From the NCBI RefSeq assembly GCF_964253035.1, contig NZ_CAXUQL020000001.1, positions 6,572,001-6,636,000 of the forward strand: a stretch of 64,000 bases of DNA, written 5' to 3'. This document shows, in pieces, positions 23,704 through 32,747 of this stretch; position 1 is the stretch's first letter, and every line of letters begins with the position of its first letter. The notes beneath the pieces were generated by a model. It was not told the origin of the DNA and did not search any database. It saw only the letters and a program-made list of their open reading frames with translations. The stretch is from Pseudorhodoferax sp032153935. Its GTDB lineage: Bacteria > Pseudomonadota > Gammaproteobacteria > Burkholderiales > Burkholderiaceae_C. The position numbers and the translations under genes are program-made.

Positions 23704-24972
23704 TCAGTCCTGTCTTTGCCAGATGGCGGCGAAAAAGCCGTCGGTGGCATGCCGGTGCGGCCACAGGCGCAGGAATCGGCCGTCGTCGCCGGCGCACAGG
23801 GCCTGCGGGCCTGCGACCTTGAGCCGCGCCAGTTCCTGCGCCACGGGCACGGGCATGAACGCTGGTTGCGCCGCTGAGAACGCGGCAGCGATGGCCTCGT
23901 TCTCTTGCGTGAGCAGGCTGCAGGTGGCGTAGACCAGCCGCCCGCCCGGCTTGAGCAGCCGCGCCGCGCTCTGCAGCACGGCCAGTTGGATGGCGGCCAG
24001 CGCATCGACGGCCGCCTGGTTCTGGCGCCACTTGAGGTCGGGGTGACGGCGCAGCGTGCCAGTGCCGCTGCAGGGCGCATCGACCAGCACGCGGTCCATC
24101 TTGCCGGCCAGGCGCTTGATGCGTTCGTCGCGCTCGTGCGCGATGGCGACCGGGTGCACGTTGGACAGGCCGCTGCGGCCCAGGCGCGGCTTGAGTGACT
24201 CCAGCCGGTGGGCCGAGGTGTCGAAGGCGTAGAGCCGGCCGGTGTTGCGCATGCTCGCGCCGATGGCCAGCGTCTTGCCGCCAGCGCCGGCGCAGAAGTC
24301 GGTCACCATCTCGCCGCGGCGTGCGTCCAGCAGCAGCGCGAGCAGCTGCGAGCCCTCGTCCTGGACCTCGACAGCGCCGCGCGTGAATGCGTCCACGCGG
24401 TTCAGGGAAGGCTTGCCCTGCACGCGCAGGCCCCAGGGCGAGTGCGGCGTGGGCTGGGCCTCGATGCCCGCGGCCTTCAATTCCTGCTGCACCTCGGCGC
24501 GCTTGGCGCTGAGTTGGTTCACCCGCAGATCGAGTGGTGCCGGGCCCAGCAGGCTGTCGGCCAGCGGCCAGAACTCCTGGCCCAGCTGGGCGCGCAGCGG
24601 CTGCGCAAGCCATTCGGGCAGGTTGTGGCGGTGGCGGTCGAGCAAGTCGGCCGTGGCCACGGTCTCGCACTGCTGCAGCCACTCCTTTTCCTGCGGCGTC
24701 AGCGCGGAGAACAGGAAGTCGCGCGGCCCGCCGAAGCCCAGGATGGCCAGGCGGCGTTCGCGCGGGCCCGAGCCCGAGGGCGCGAAATGCTCGTACTGCA
24801 GCTTGCGGCGCAGCACGGCGAACAAGGTATCGGTGAGCGTGGCACGCTCGCGCGGACCGAGGCCTTTGTGGGTACGGAAGAAGCGCGCCGCCACGGCGTC
24901 GGCGGGGTGGTCGAAGACCAGCGCCTCGCGCACGAGCTCGGCGCAGGCGTCCAGAATGGCTTTGGGATGCAT
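23704..24972 (-). CDS. RsmB/NOP-family RNA m5C methyltransferase
   Basis: A 422-residue S-adenosylmethionine-dependent RNA cytosine-C5 methyltransferase. The SAM site is DFCAGAGGKTLAIG, with the catalytic cysteine motifs VDAPCSGTGTLRRHPD and YATCSLLTQENE. An N-terminal helical region of about 130 residues is present, as in proteins that act on 16S rRNA near position 967. It is likely RsmB-like, though the exact target base is not visible. It follows purN on the same strand after 13 bases and is probably co-transcribed with it. Confidence 0.9.
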   Translation of the reverse strand: MHPKAILDACAELVREALVFDHPADAVAARFFRTHKGLGPRERATLTDTLFAVLRRKLQYEHFAPSGSGPRERRLAILGFGGPRDFLFSALTPQEKEWLQQCETVATADLLDRHRHNLPEWLAQPLRAQLGQEFWPLADSLLGPAPLDLRVNQLSAKRAEVQQELKAAGIEAQPTPHSPWGLRVQGKPSLNRVDAFTRGAVEVQDEGSQLLALLLDARRGEMVTDFCAGAGGKTLAIGASMRNTGRLYAFDTSAHRLESLKPRLGRSGLSNVHPVAIAHERDERIKRLAGKMDRVLVDAPCSGTGTLRRHPDLKWRQNQAAVDALAAIQLAVLQSAARLLKPGGRLVYATCSLLTQENEAIAAAFSAAQPAFMPVPVAQELARLKVAGPQALCAGDDGRFLRLWPHRHATDGFFAAIWQRQD

Positions 24973-24985
24973 GGTGCGATGGTCC

Positions 24986-25579
24986 TCAGGCGGCAGTCAG
25001 CAGGCGCTCGATCACGCGCGGGTACATGCGGTGCTCCTGCGCCAGCACGCGGGCCGACAGGGCCGCCTCGTCGTCGCCGGGCAGCACGGGCACCACCACC
25101 TGGTCGAGGATGGGGCCGTGGTCCAGTTCCTCGGTCACGCGGTGCACGGTGGCGCCGGCCACGCGGCAGCCGGCTTCGATCGCACGCCGGTGCGTGTGCA
25201 GGCCCGGGAAGGCCGGCAGCAGCGAGGGATGGATGTTGACGAGCCGGCCGGCGTAGTGGCGCACGAAGCCGGGCGTCAGGATGCGCATGAAGCCGGCCAG
25301 CACCACGAGATCGGGCGCGTACGCGTCGATGGCATCGGCCAGTGCAGCATCGAAGGCGGCGCGCGGGTCGGGCGCCTGGGCGAAGGCGCGGTGGTCGACG
25401 GCCGCAGTCGGCACGCCCAGGGCCTGGGCGCGTGCCAGGCCGGCGCAGTCGGGGCGGTTGCTCAGCACGGCGGCCACGCGGGCTTGCAGGCGGCCGGGCC
25501 AGTCGCGCTGTTGCGCGGTGCGCACGATGGCTTCCATGTTGGAGCCACCGCCGGAAATCAGGATCACAAGGTTCTTCAT
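24986..25579 (-). CDS. purN: Phosphoribosylglycinamide formyltransferase 1
   Basis: The 197-residue product is folate-dependent GAR transformylase, which adds a formyl group from 10-formyltetrahydrofolate in the third step of purine synthesis. SGGGSNMEA binds the phosphate, NIHPSLLPAFPGLHTHRRA contains the catalytic Asn-His, and VTEELDHGPI completes the active site. The ATG at 25579 is preferred over the adjacent in-frame TTG at 25582. It is divergent from the acyl-CoA dehydrogenase pair and probably drives the downstream methyltransferase gene. Confidence 0.95.
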   Translation of the reverse strand: MKNLVILISGGGSNMEAIVRTAQQRDWPGRLQARVAAVLSNRPDCAGLARAQALGVPTAAVDHRAFAQAPDPRAAFDAALADAIDAYAPDLVVLAGFMRILTPGFVRHYAGRLVNIHPSLLPAFPGLHTHRRAIEAGCRVAGATVHRVTEELDHGPILDQVVVPVLPGDDEAALSARVLAQEHRMYPRVIERLLTAA

Positions 25580-25688
25580 CAAGGCGCGGGATTATCCCCA
25601 CACGCAGGTGACAGCCCAAAGTGCACGGTCGTGCTACAAAGCTGCGGGCCGTCGCTGGACGGCTTGAGACGACCCACAGGAGACCACC

Positions 25689-26867
25689 ATGGATTTGGCT
25701 TTCACGGCCGAAGAGCAACAGTTCCGGGAGGAGGTGCGCGACTGGGTGCGCGCCAACCTGCCCCAGGACATTGCCTACAAGGTACACAACGCGCTGCACC
25801 AGACGCGTGACGACATGCAGCGCTGGGCCAAGATCCTGGGCAGCAAGGGCTGGCTGGGCTATGGCTGGCCCACGCAATTCGGCGGCCCCGGCTGGAGCGC
25901 CGTGCAAAAGCATTTGTTCGAAGAGGAATGCGCGCTGGCCGGTGCGCCGCGCATCGTGCCGTTCGGCCCGGTCATGGTGGCGCCCGTGATCATGGCCTTC
26001 GGCACGCCCGAGCAGCACAAGCGCTTCCTGCCCGGCATCGCCAGCGGCGAGGTCTGGTGGAGCCAGGGCTACAGCGAACCGGGCTCGGGCTCGGACCTGG
26101 CCTCGGTCAAGACCCGCGCCGAGCGCAAGGGCGACAAGTACATCGTCAACGGCCAGAAGACCTGGACCACGCTGGGCCAGTACGGCGAATGGATCTTCTG
26201 CCTGGTGCGCACCAGCACCGAAGGCAAGCCGCAGACCGGCATCAGCTTCCTCTTGATCGACATGAAGAGCCCCGGCATCACGGTGCGCCCCATCATCATG
26301 CTCGATGGCGGCCACGAGGTGAACGAGGTGTTCTTCGACAACGTCGAGGTGCCTGCCGAGAACCTGATCGGCGAGGAGAACAAGGGCTGGACCTACGCCA
26401 AGCACCTGCTGAGCCACGAGCGCACCAACATCGCCGATGTCAACCGCGCCAAGCGCGAACTCGAACGCCTGAAGCGCATCGCCAAGGCGGAAGGTGTCTA
26501 CGAGGACATCCGTTTCCGCGACGAGATCGCCAGGCTCGAGGTCGACGTGGTGGCCCTGGAAATGATGGTGCTGCGCGTGTTGTCGGCCGAGAAGTCGGGC
26601 AAGAACCCGCTCGACGTGGCCGGCCTGCTCAAGATCAAGGGCAGCGAGATCCAGCAGCGCTACAGCGAACTCATGATGCTGGCCGCCGGCCCCTACAGCC
26701 TGCCCTTCATCAAGGAGGCCATGGAAGCCGGCTGGCAGGGCGACCACGTGGGCGCTGCGCACTGCGCGCCGCTGGCCGCCACCTACTTCAACATGCGCAA
26801 GACCACGATCTACGGCGGATCGAACGAGGTCCAGCGCAACATCGTCGCCCAGACCGTGCTGGGTTGA
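25689..26867 (+). CDS. Acyl-CoA dehydrogenase, pimeloyl-CoA dehydrogenase large-subunit type
   Basis: A 392-residue FAD-dependent acyl-CoA dehydrogenase (FSEEQQFREEV-like helical start, WWSQGYSEPGSGSDLAS FAD region, YGGSNEVQRNIVAQTVLG C-terminus). It closely resembles the large subunit (PimC-type) of pimeloyl-CoA dehydrogenases, and it is followed after 13 bases by a small-subunit-type gene, as in that system. The pair would start beta-oxidation of a dicarboxyl-CoA or other acyl-CoA; the substrate is not proven by sequence. A Shine-Dalgarno (GGAGA) lies at 25679-25683 before the ATG. Confidence 0.9.
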   Translation: MDLAFTAEEQQFREEVRDWVRANLPQDIAYKVHNALHQTRDDMQRWAKILGSKGWLGYGWPTQFGGPGWSAVQKHLFEEECALAGAPRIVPFGPVMVAPVIMAFGTPEQHKRFLPGIASGEVWWSQGYSEPGSGSDLASVKTRAERKGDKYIVNGQKTWTTLGQYGEWIFCLVRTSTEGKPQTGISFLLIDMKSPGITVRPIIMLDGGHEVNEVFFDNVEVPAENLIGEENKGWTYAKHLLSHERTNIADVNRAKRELERLKRIAKAEGVYEDIRFRDEIARLEVDVVALEMMVLRVLSAEKSGKNPLDVAGLLKIKGSEIQQRYSELMMLAAGPYSLPFIKEAMEAGWQGDHVGAAHCAPLAATYFNMRKTTIYGGSNEVQRNIVAQTVLG

Positions 26868-26880
26868 GCAGGAGACGCGA

Positions 26881-27996
26881 ATGGACTTCAACTTCAGCGA
26901 CGACCAGGAACAGCTGCGCGACGCCGTGCGCAAATGGGTCGACAAGGGCTATGGCTTCGAACACCGCCGCGGCTTGGTCAAGGCCGGCGGCTTCTCACGC
27001 GAGGCCTATGGCGAACTGGCTGGCCTGGGCCTGACCGGACTGTACGTGGCCGAGGAGCATGGCGGCATGGGCATGGGCCCGGTCGACGCCATGGTGGCCC
27101 TGGAAGAACTGGGCCGCGGCATCGTGCTCGAGCCGCTGGGCCAGACGCTCATCGCCAGCGGCGTGCTGTCGGGCTATGCCGACGCCGCGCTCCAGGGCGC
27201 CTGGCTGCCGCGCATCGCCGCGGGCGAGGCACTCGTGGTGCTGGCCTACCAGGAGCGCGCCGCGCGCTACCGGCTGGATGTCTGTGCCGCGCACGCCAAG
27301 AAGACGGGCGATGGCTGGTCCGTCAGCGGCCACAAGAGCGTGGTGCCGGCCGGCGACCAGGCCGACGCCTTCCTGGTGCCGGCCACCATCGACGGCAAGA
27401 TCGCGCTGTTCCTGGTGGAGCGTGCCGCCTCCGGTGTCGCGGCGCGCGGCTACGCCACGCAGGACGGCTCGCGCGCGGCCGAGGTCGTGTTCCAGGACGC
27501 CGCCGCGGCGCTGGTCACGGCCGACGGCCTGGCCGCGCTGGAACATGGCGTGGACATCGGCATCGCCGCGCTGTGCGCCGAAGCCGTGGGCACCATCGAC
27601 AAGACCATGGAGATCACGGCCGAGTACCTGAACACGCGCAAGCAGTTCGGTGTGGTGATCAGCAGCTTCCAGGCGCTGCGCCACCGCATGGCCGACATGA
27701 AGATGCAGCAGGAGCTGGCGCGCTCGATGAGCTACTACGCCACGCTCAAGCTCAATTCCCCGGCCGACGAGCGCCGCCGTGCCATGGCGCGCGCCAAGTA
27801 CCAGCTGGGCCAGTCCATGCGCTTCGTCGGCCAGAACTCGGTGCAGCTGCATGGCGGCATCGGCGTGACCGACGAGTACGTGGGCAGCCACTACTTCAAG
27901 CGGCTCACGCAGATGGAAATGCTGTTCGGCGACACCCTGCACCACCTGGGCGAGGTCTCGGCCCGCATGCAGGACAAGGCCGGCGTGTTCGCCTGA
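26881..27996 (+). CDS. Acyl-CoA dehydrogenase, pimeloyl-CoA dehydrogenase small-subunit type
   Basis: A 371-residue acyl-CoA dehydrogenase (MDFNFSDDQEQLRDAVRKWV, GGMGMGPVDAMVALEELGRG, TRKQFGVVISSFQALRHRMADM, MRFVGQNSVQLHGGIGVTDEY). It is of the PimD type and should pair with the preceding large-subunit gene as a heteromer. Its order, size and 13-base gap fit co-expression. A strong terminator 22 bases past the stop ends the operon. Confidence 0.9.
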   Translation: MDFNFSDDQEQLRDAVRKWVDKGYGFEHRRGLVKAGGFSREAYGELAGLGLTGLYVAEEHGGMGMGPVDAMVALEELGRGIVLEPLGQTLIASGVLSGYADAALQGAWLPRIAAGEALVVLAYQERAARYRLDVCAAHAKKTGDGWSVSGHKSVVPAGDQADAFLVPATIDGKIALFLVERAASGVAARGYATQDGSRAAEVVFQDAAAALVTADGLAALEHGVDIGIAALCAEAVGTIDKTMEITAEYLNTRKQFGVVISSFQALRHRMADMKMQQELARSMSYYATLKLNSPADERRRAMARAKYQLGQSMRFVGQNSVQLHGGIGVTDEYVGSHYFKRLTQMEMLFGDTLHHLGEVSARMQDKAGVFA

Positions 27997-28018
27997 AGCA
28001 CTTGGTTCCAAAAGAAGA

Positions 28019-28041
28019 AGCCCCGCTCAGCGGGGCTTTTT
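28019..28041 (+). terminator. Bidirectional rho-independent terminator between convergent genes
   Basis: AGCCCCGC (28019-28026) pairs with GCGGGGCT (28030-28037) around a three-base TCA loop, followed by TTTT. On the other strand the A-run at 28011-28018 gives a T-rich tail as well, so it can also stop the HNH gene converging from the right. Confidence 0.88.
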
Positions 28042-28598
28042 CATACCAGGAGCCGAGACGACCGCGGCACATGCGCCATCAAAAACTCCATCTGGTCCGC
28101 CAGAATGCGGCGGTTGCGCAGGATGAAGTCCTCCCACAGGCTGGGCACGTAGGGCGCGTACAGCAGCGGCATGCGCGCCTGCTCGGGCGTGCGGTTGCTC
28201 TTGCGGTGGTTGCAGCTGCGGCAGGCCGTGACCACGTTCATCCAGTGGTCCTGACCCTTCTGGGCCAGCGGCACGATGTGCTCGCGCGTGAGGGCGTCCT
28301 CGGGCACATGCTGGCCGCAGTAGGCGCAGACATTGCGGTCGCGCGCGAACAGCTTGCTGTTGGTCAGGGCGGGCCGTGCGCGGAACGGGTTGACCCCCGG
28401 CACGCCCTTGGTGCCGATGATGCTGCTGATGGCGATCTTCGATTGCAGGCCCGTGACCGCGTTGTGGCCACCGCGGAACACCGCGACCTCGGCGCCGGAC
28501 TCCCAGCGCACCTCGTCGGCGGCGTAGTGGAGCACCGCCTGTTCCAGCGTGATCCAGGATTGGGGCAGGCCCTGCCCCGACAGCTTCAAGACCTTCAA
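28041..28598 (-). CDS. HNH endonuclease domain protein
   Basis: A 185-residue protein with a C-terminal HNH nuclease motif: CAYCGQHVP and CRSCNHRKSN supply two Cys pairs for zinc, and REHIVPLAQKG with WMNVVTACRSC supplies the HNH residues. An N-terminal region of about 85 residues begins KVLKLSGQGLPQSWI. The start is the TTG at 28598, chosen because a perfect GGAGG sits six bases upstream (28605-28609); the frame runs further up to an ATG at 28634 without a comparable site. This group is common as a lone chromosomal gene in Burkholderiales; a defence or DNA-repair role is unproven. Confidence 0.85.
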   Translation of the reverse strand: MKVLKLSGQGLPQSWITLEQAVLHYAADEVRWESGAEVAVFRGGHNAVTGLQSKIAISSIIGTKGVPGVNPFRARPALTNSKLFARDRNVCAYCGQHVPEDALTREHIVPLAQKGQDHWMNVVTACRSCNHRKSNRTPEQARMPLLYAPYVPSLWEDFILRNRRILADQMEFLMAHVPRSSRLLV

Positions 28599-28604
28599 GT
28601 GACG

Positions 28605-28609
28605 CCTCC
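28605..28609 (-). promoter_or_regulatory. Ribosome binding site deciding a TTG start
   Basis: On the minus strand the sequence reads GGAGG, six bases before the TTG at 28598 of the HNH gene. It is the only strong Shine-Dalgarno near the 5' end and decides the start in favour of TTG over the upstream ATG. Confidence 0.75.
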
Positions 28610-28666
28610 AGCTAGCGTGCATGCGCACGGACACGGAATCGCAAACATCCAGGCTGCGCGCACCAC

Positions 28667-28697
28667 TTGTCCATGATGCGCCGCGTCACAATATACA
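28667..28697 (+). promoter_or_regulatory. Weak sigma70-like promoter candidate for ribF
   Basis: TTGTCC (28667-28672) and TATACA (28692-28697) resemble -35 and -10 boxes but are separated by 19 bases, two more than ideal. They lie in the 173-base gap between the divergent HNH gene and ribF, where a ribF-ileS-lspA promoter is expected. The assignment is tentative. Confidence 0.3.
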
Positions 28698-28771
28698 GGG
28701 TTCGCCTGGCCTCCATATGACGGGCGCCGCCGGGGGTCTGCCTCTGGCGCTATGGAAAAGACAACGACACC

Positions 28772-29815
28772 ATGAAGATCTTTCGCGGCTACCACTACCG
28801 GGGCATCGCACCGGCGTGCGCGCTGACCATTGGCAACTTCGACGGCGTACACCGTGGCCACCAGGCCATGCTGGCGCTGCTGCGCAACGAGGCCCAGCAC
28901 CGCGGGCTGGAGAGCTGCGTGATGAGCTTCGAGCCGCACCCGCGCGACTACTTCGCCCAGGCCACCGGCAAGCCCGAGATCGCCCCGGCGCGCATCGGCA
29001 CGCTGCGCGACAAGCTGACCGAGCTGGCCCGCTGCGGCGTCGACCAGACCATCGTGCTGCCCTTCCGCGCCGAGCTGGCGCGCCAGAGCCCGGAGGCCTT
29101 CATCCAGGACGTGCTGGTGGCCGGCCTGAACGTGCGCTACGTGCTGGTCGGCGACGACTTCCGCTTCGGCGCCAGGCGCGCGGGCGACTACGCCATGCTG
29201 GCCGCCGCTGGCGAAGCCCTGGGCTTCGAGGTGGCGCGCATGAACAGCTACGAGGTCTCGCTGCCCGACGCGGGCGCCGAAGGCGGCCGGCGCAGCGTGC
29301 GCGTGTCGAGCTCGGCCGTGCGCGAGGCGCTGGGCCAGGGCCGCATGGACGACGCGGCCCGCCTGCTGGGCCGGCCCTACAGCATCAGCGGCCATGTGGT
29401 GCGCGGCCGCCGACTCGGCCGCGAGCTGGGTTTTCGCACCATCAACATGCGTTTTTCCCACTGGAAGCCGGCCGCCTCGGGCATCTTCGTTGTCGAAGTC
29501 CACGGCCTGGCCGAGCAGCCGCTGGCCGGCGTCGCCAACCTGGGCGTGCGCCCCTCGCTCGACCCGAACGACATCAACGGCGGTCGCGTGCTGCTGGAGA
29601 CGCACTGCCTGGACTGGCCCGCCCACCTGGGGCCGGAGGGGGGCTACGGTAAGATCGTGCGCGTGGAACTGCTGCACAAACTGCACGACGAGCTGAAGTA
29701 CGACAGCCTGGATGCCCTCACGACCGGCATCAACAAGGACTGCGACGACGCGCGCGCCTGGCTGGCAGCCGGCCATGCGCAGACGCGCCGGCAGACCACG
29801 CGCGACCGAATTTAG
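28772..29815 (+). CDS. ribF: Bifunctional riboflavin kinase/FAD synthetase
   Basis: The 347-residue enzyme converts riboflavin to FMN and FMN to FAD. The N-terminal FAD synthetase part has the nucleotidyltransferase motifs GNFDGVHRGHQAML and VRVSSSAVREAL. The C-terminal riboflavin kinase part contains GRRLGRELGFRTIN, where many family members have GFPTAN, followed by GVANLGVRPS. The Thr and Asn that hold Mg-ATP are kept. It begins the ribF-ileS-lspA run, a common arrangement in beta- and gammaproteobacteria. Confidence 0.95.
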   Translation: MKIFRGYHYRGIAPACALTIGNFDGVHRGHQAMLALLRNEAQHRGLESCVMSFEPHPRDYFAQATGKPEIAPARIGTLRDKLTELARCGVDQTIVLPFRAELARQSPEAFIQDVLVAGLNVRYVLVGDDFRFGARRAGDYAMLAAAGEALGFEVARMNSYEVSLPDAGAEGGRRSVRVSSSAVREALGQGRMDDAARLLGRPYSISGHVVRGRRLGRELGFRTINMRFSHWKPAASGIFVVEVHGLAEQPLAGVANLGVRPSLDPNDINGGRVLLETHCLDWPAHLGPEGGYGKIVRVELLHKLHDELKYDSLDALTTGINKDCDDARAWLAAGHAQTRRQTTRDRI

Positions 29816-29921
29816 CCGCCCGGCTTTCCCGCGCTCGCGCGTGTTCCCGGCCATCCGCCGGGCCGCATGTCCCCCTCCCCCAGTTCCACGGCGCCGTCGC
29901 TGACGACGCCCTGCCCGCACC

Positions 29922-32747
29922 ATGACCGACACCACCGACTACCGCAGCACCCTGAACCTGCCCGACACGCCGTTCCCCATGCGCGGCGACCTGCCCAAGC
30001 GCGAGCCGGGCTGGGTCAAGGACTGGAACGAGCAAGGCCTGTACAAGCGCCTGCGCGCTGCACGCGCCGGCAAGCCCAAGTTCATCCTGCACGACGGCCC
30101 GCCCTACGCCAACGGCCAGATCCACATGGGCCATGCGGTCAACAAGATCCTCAAGGACATGATCGTCAAGGCGCGCCAGCTCGAAGGCTTCGACGCGCTG
30201 TACGTGCCGGGCTGGGACTGCCACGGCCTGCCGATCGAGAACGCCATCGAGAAGAAGTTCGGCCGCAAACTCAGCCGCGACGACATGCAGGCCAAGAGCC
30301 GCGCGTTCGCGACCGAGCAGATCGCCCAGCAGATGGCCGACTTCCAGCGCCTGGGCGTGCTCGGCGAATGGGACCATCCCTACAAGACCATGGACTTCGC
30401 CAACGAGGCCGGCGAGCTGCGCGCCTTCAAGCGCGTGATCGAGCGCGGCTTCGTCTACCGGGGCCTGAAGCCCGTCTACTGGTGCTTCGACTGTGGCTCG
30501 TCATTGGCCGAGTTCGAGATCGAGTACGCCGACAAGAAGAGCCAGACGCTGGACGTGGCCTTCAAGGCGCACGACCCGGCCAAGCTGGCAGAAGCCTTTG
30601 GCCTGCCCGCGCTGTCCAAGGACGCCTTCGTGGTGATCTGGACCACGACGGCCTGGACCATCCCGGCCAACCAGGCGCTGAACCTGAACCCCGAGCTGGA
30701 GTACGCGCTGGTCGACACCGAGCGCGGCCTGCTCGTGCTGGCCGCCTCGCTGGTCGACAAATGCATGACGCGCTACGGCCTGCAAGGCCAGGTGCTGGCC
30801 ACCGTCAAGGGCGAGAAGCTGGGCGGCCTGGACTTCGAGCACCCGCTCTACGACGTGGACGCAGGCTACCGCCGCCTGGCTCCGGTCTACCTGGCCGACT
30901 ACGCCACGGCCGACGACGGCACCGGCATCGTGCACTCGGCGCCGGCCTACGGCCTGGAGGACTACAACTCCTGCACCGCCCACGGCGTGCGCAACGAGGA
31001 CATCCTGAACCCGGTGCAGGGCAATGGCGCCTATGCCGACGACTTCCCTTTGTTCGGCGGCCAGCACATCTGGAAGGCCGTGCCGGTGATCCTGGACGCG
31101 CTCAAGGCCGCCGGCCGGCTGCTGGCCACCGAGACCATCAGCCACAGCTACCCGCATTGCTGGCGCCACAAGACGCCCGTGATCTACCGCGCCGCCGCGC
31201 AGTGGTTCATCCGCATGGACGAAGGCGAGGGCGTGTTCACCAAGGACAAGGCCCCGCTCACGCTGCGCCAGACCGCGCTGGCCGCGATCGAGCAGACCAG
31301 CTTCTATCCGGAGAACGGCAAGGCGCGCCTGCACGACATGATCGCCAACCGGCCCGATTGGTGCATCTCGCGCCAGCGCAGCTGGGGCGTGCCCATCCCG
31401 TTCTTCCTGCACAAGGATTCGGGCGAGCTGCACCCGCGCACCATGGAGATCCTGGACCAGGCCGCCGACATCGTGGAGAAGGGCGGCATCGAGGCCTGGA
31501 GCCGCGTGACGACGGAGGACATCCTCGGCGCTGACGCCGCGCAGTACACCAAGAGCACCGACATCCTGGAGGTCTGGTTCGATTCCGGCTCGACCTTCTG
31601 GCACGTGCTGCGCGGCACGCACGCGCCGGGCTTTCACACCGAAGGCCCCGAAGCCGACCTGTACCTGGAAGGCCACGACCAGCACCGCGGCTGGTTCCAC
31701 AGCTCGCTGCTGCTGGCCAGCGCACTGGAAGGCCGCGCGCCCTACCGCGGCCTGCTCACGCATGGCTTCACGGTGGACAGCCAGGGCCGCAAGATGAGCA
31801 AGTCGCTGGGCAACGGCATCGACCCGCAGGAGGTCAACAAGAAGCTGGGCGCCGAGATCATCCGCTTGTGGGTGGCGGCCAGCGACTACTCGGGCGACAT
31901 CGCGGGCGACGACAAGATCCTCGCGCGCGTGGTCGACGCCTACCGCCGCATCCGCAACACGCTGCGCTTCCTGCTCGCCAACACCAGCGACTTCGATCCG
32001 GCCAAGGACGCCGTACCGGCTGAGCAGTTGCTGGAGATCGACCGCTACGCACTCGCGCGCGCCGCGCAGTTCCAGGCCGAGATCCTGGCCCATTACAAGG
32101 TCTACGAGTTCCACCCGGTCGTGGCCAAGCTGCAGGTCTACTGCTCGGAAGACCTGGGCGCGTTCTACCTCGACATCCTCAAGGACCGCCTGTACACCAC
32201 GGCCGCCGGCTCGCTAGCGCGCCGCAGCGCGCAGACCGCGCTGTGGCAGATCACCCAGGCCATGCTGCGCTGGATGGCGCCGTTCCTGTCCTTCACAGCC
32301 GAAGAGGCCTGGAAGCTGGTCGGCAGCTCGGACTCCATCTTCATGGAAACCTACAGCGCCCTGCCCCAGCCCGACGAGGCGCTGCTGGCCAGGTGGTCGC
32401 GCATCCGCGCCGTGCGCGACGTGGTCAACAAGGAGATCGAGGCCGTGCGCACCACGGGTGCCGTGGGCTCGTCCCTGCAAGCCAATGTGGTGCTGTCGGC
32501 CCCGGCCGACGACCATGCCGTGCTGGCCGCGCTGGGCGAAGACCTGCGCTTCGTGCTGATCGCGTCCAAGGCCGAACTGCGCGAAGGCGCCGAGCTCGCC
32601 GTGCAGGTCACGCCGTCCGCGGACACCAAGTGCGAGCGCTGCTGGCACTACCGCGCCGACGTGGGCAGCGACCCGGCCCACCCGACGCTGTGCGGCCGCT
32701 GCACCAGCAACCTGTTCGGTGCCGGCGAAAACCGGGTCTTCGCCTGA
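29922..32747 (+). CDS. ileS: Isoleucine-tRNA ligase
   Basis: The 941-residue class I synthetase has the HIGH signature as HMGH (PPYANGQIHMGHAVNKILKD), a CP1 editing domain with TTTAWTIPANQAL and GTGIVHSAPAYG, the KMSKS loop (GRKMSKSLGNGID), and a C-terminal zinc finger (CERCWHYRADVG ... LCGRCTSNL). It attaches isoleucine to its tRNA and edits valine. Its stop overlaps the lspA start (TGATG). Confidence 0.98.
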   Translation: MTDTTDYRSTLNLPDTPFPMRGDLPKREPGWVKDWNEQGLYKRLRAARAGKPKFILHDGPPYANGQIHMGHAVNKILKDMIVKARQLEGFDALYVPGWDCHGLPIENAIEKKFGRKLSRDDMQAKSRAFATEQIAQQMADFQRLGVLGEWDHPYKTMDFANEAGELRAFKRVIERGFVYRGLKPVYWCFDCGSSLAEFEIEYADKKSQTLDVAFKAHDPAKLAEAFGLPALSKDAFVVIWTTTAWTIPANQALNLNPELEYALVDTERGLLVLAASLVDKCMTRYGLQGQVLATVKGEKLGGLDFEHPLYDVDAGYRRLAPVYLADYATADDGTGIVHSAPAYGLEDYNSCTAHGVRNEDILNPVQGNGAYADDFPLFGGQHIWKAVPVILDALKAAGRLLATETISHSYPHCWRHKTPVIYRAAAQWFIRMDEGEGVFTKDKAPLTLRQTALAAIEQTSFYPENGKARLHDMIANRPDWCISRQRSWGVPIPFFLHKDSGELHPRTMEILDQAADIVEKGGIEAWSRVTTEDILGADAAQYTKSTDILEVWFDSGSTFWHVLRGTHAPGFHTEGPEADLYLEGHDQHRGWFHSSLLLASALEGRAPYRGLLTHGFTVDSQGRKMSKSLGNGIDPQEVNKKLGAEIIRLWVAASDYSGDIAGDDKILARVVDAYRRIRNTLRFLLANTSDFDPAKDAVPAEQLLEIDRYALARAAQFQAEILAHYKVYEFHPVVAKLQVYCSEDLGAFYLDILKDRLYTTAAGSLARRSAQTALWQITQAMLRWMAPFLSFTAEEAWKLVGSSDSIFMETYSALPQPDEALLARWSRIRAVRDVVNKEIEAVRTTGAVGSSLQANVVLSAPADDHAVLAALGEDLRFVLIASKAELREGAELAVQVTPSADTKCERCWHYRADVGSDPAHPTLCGRCTSNLFGAGENRVFA

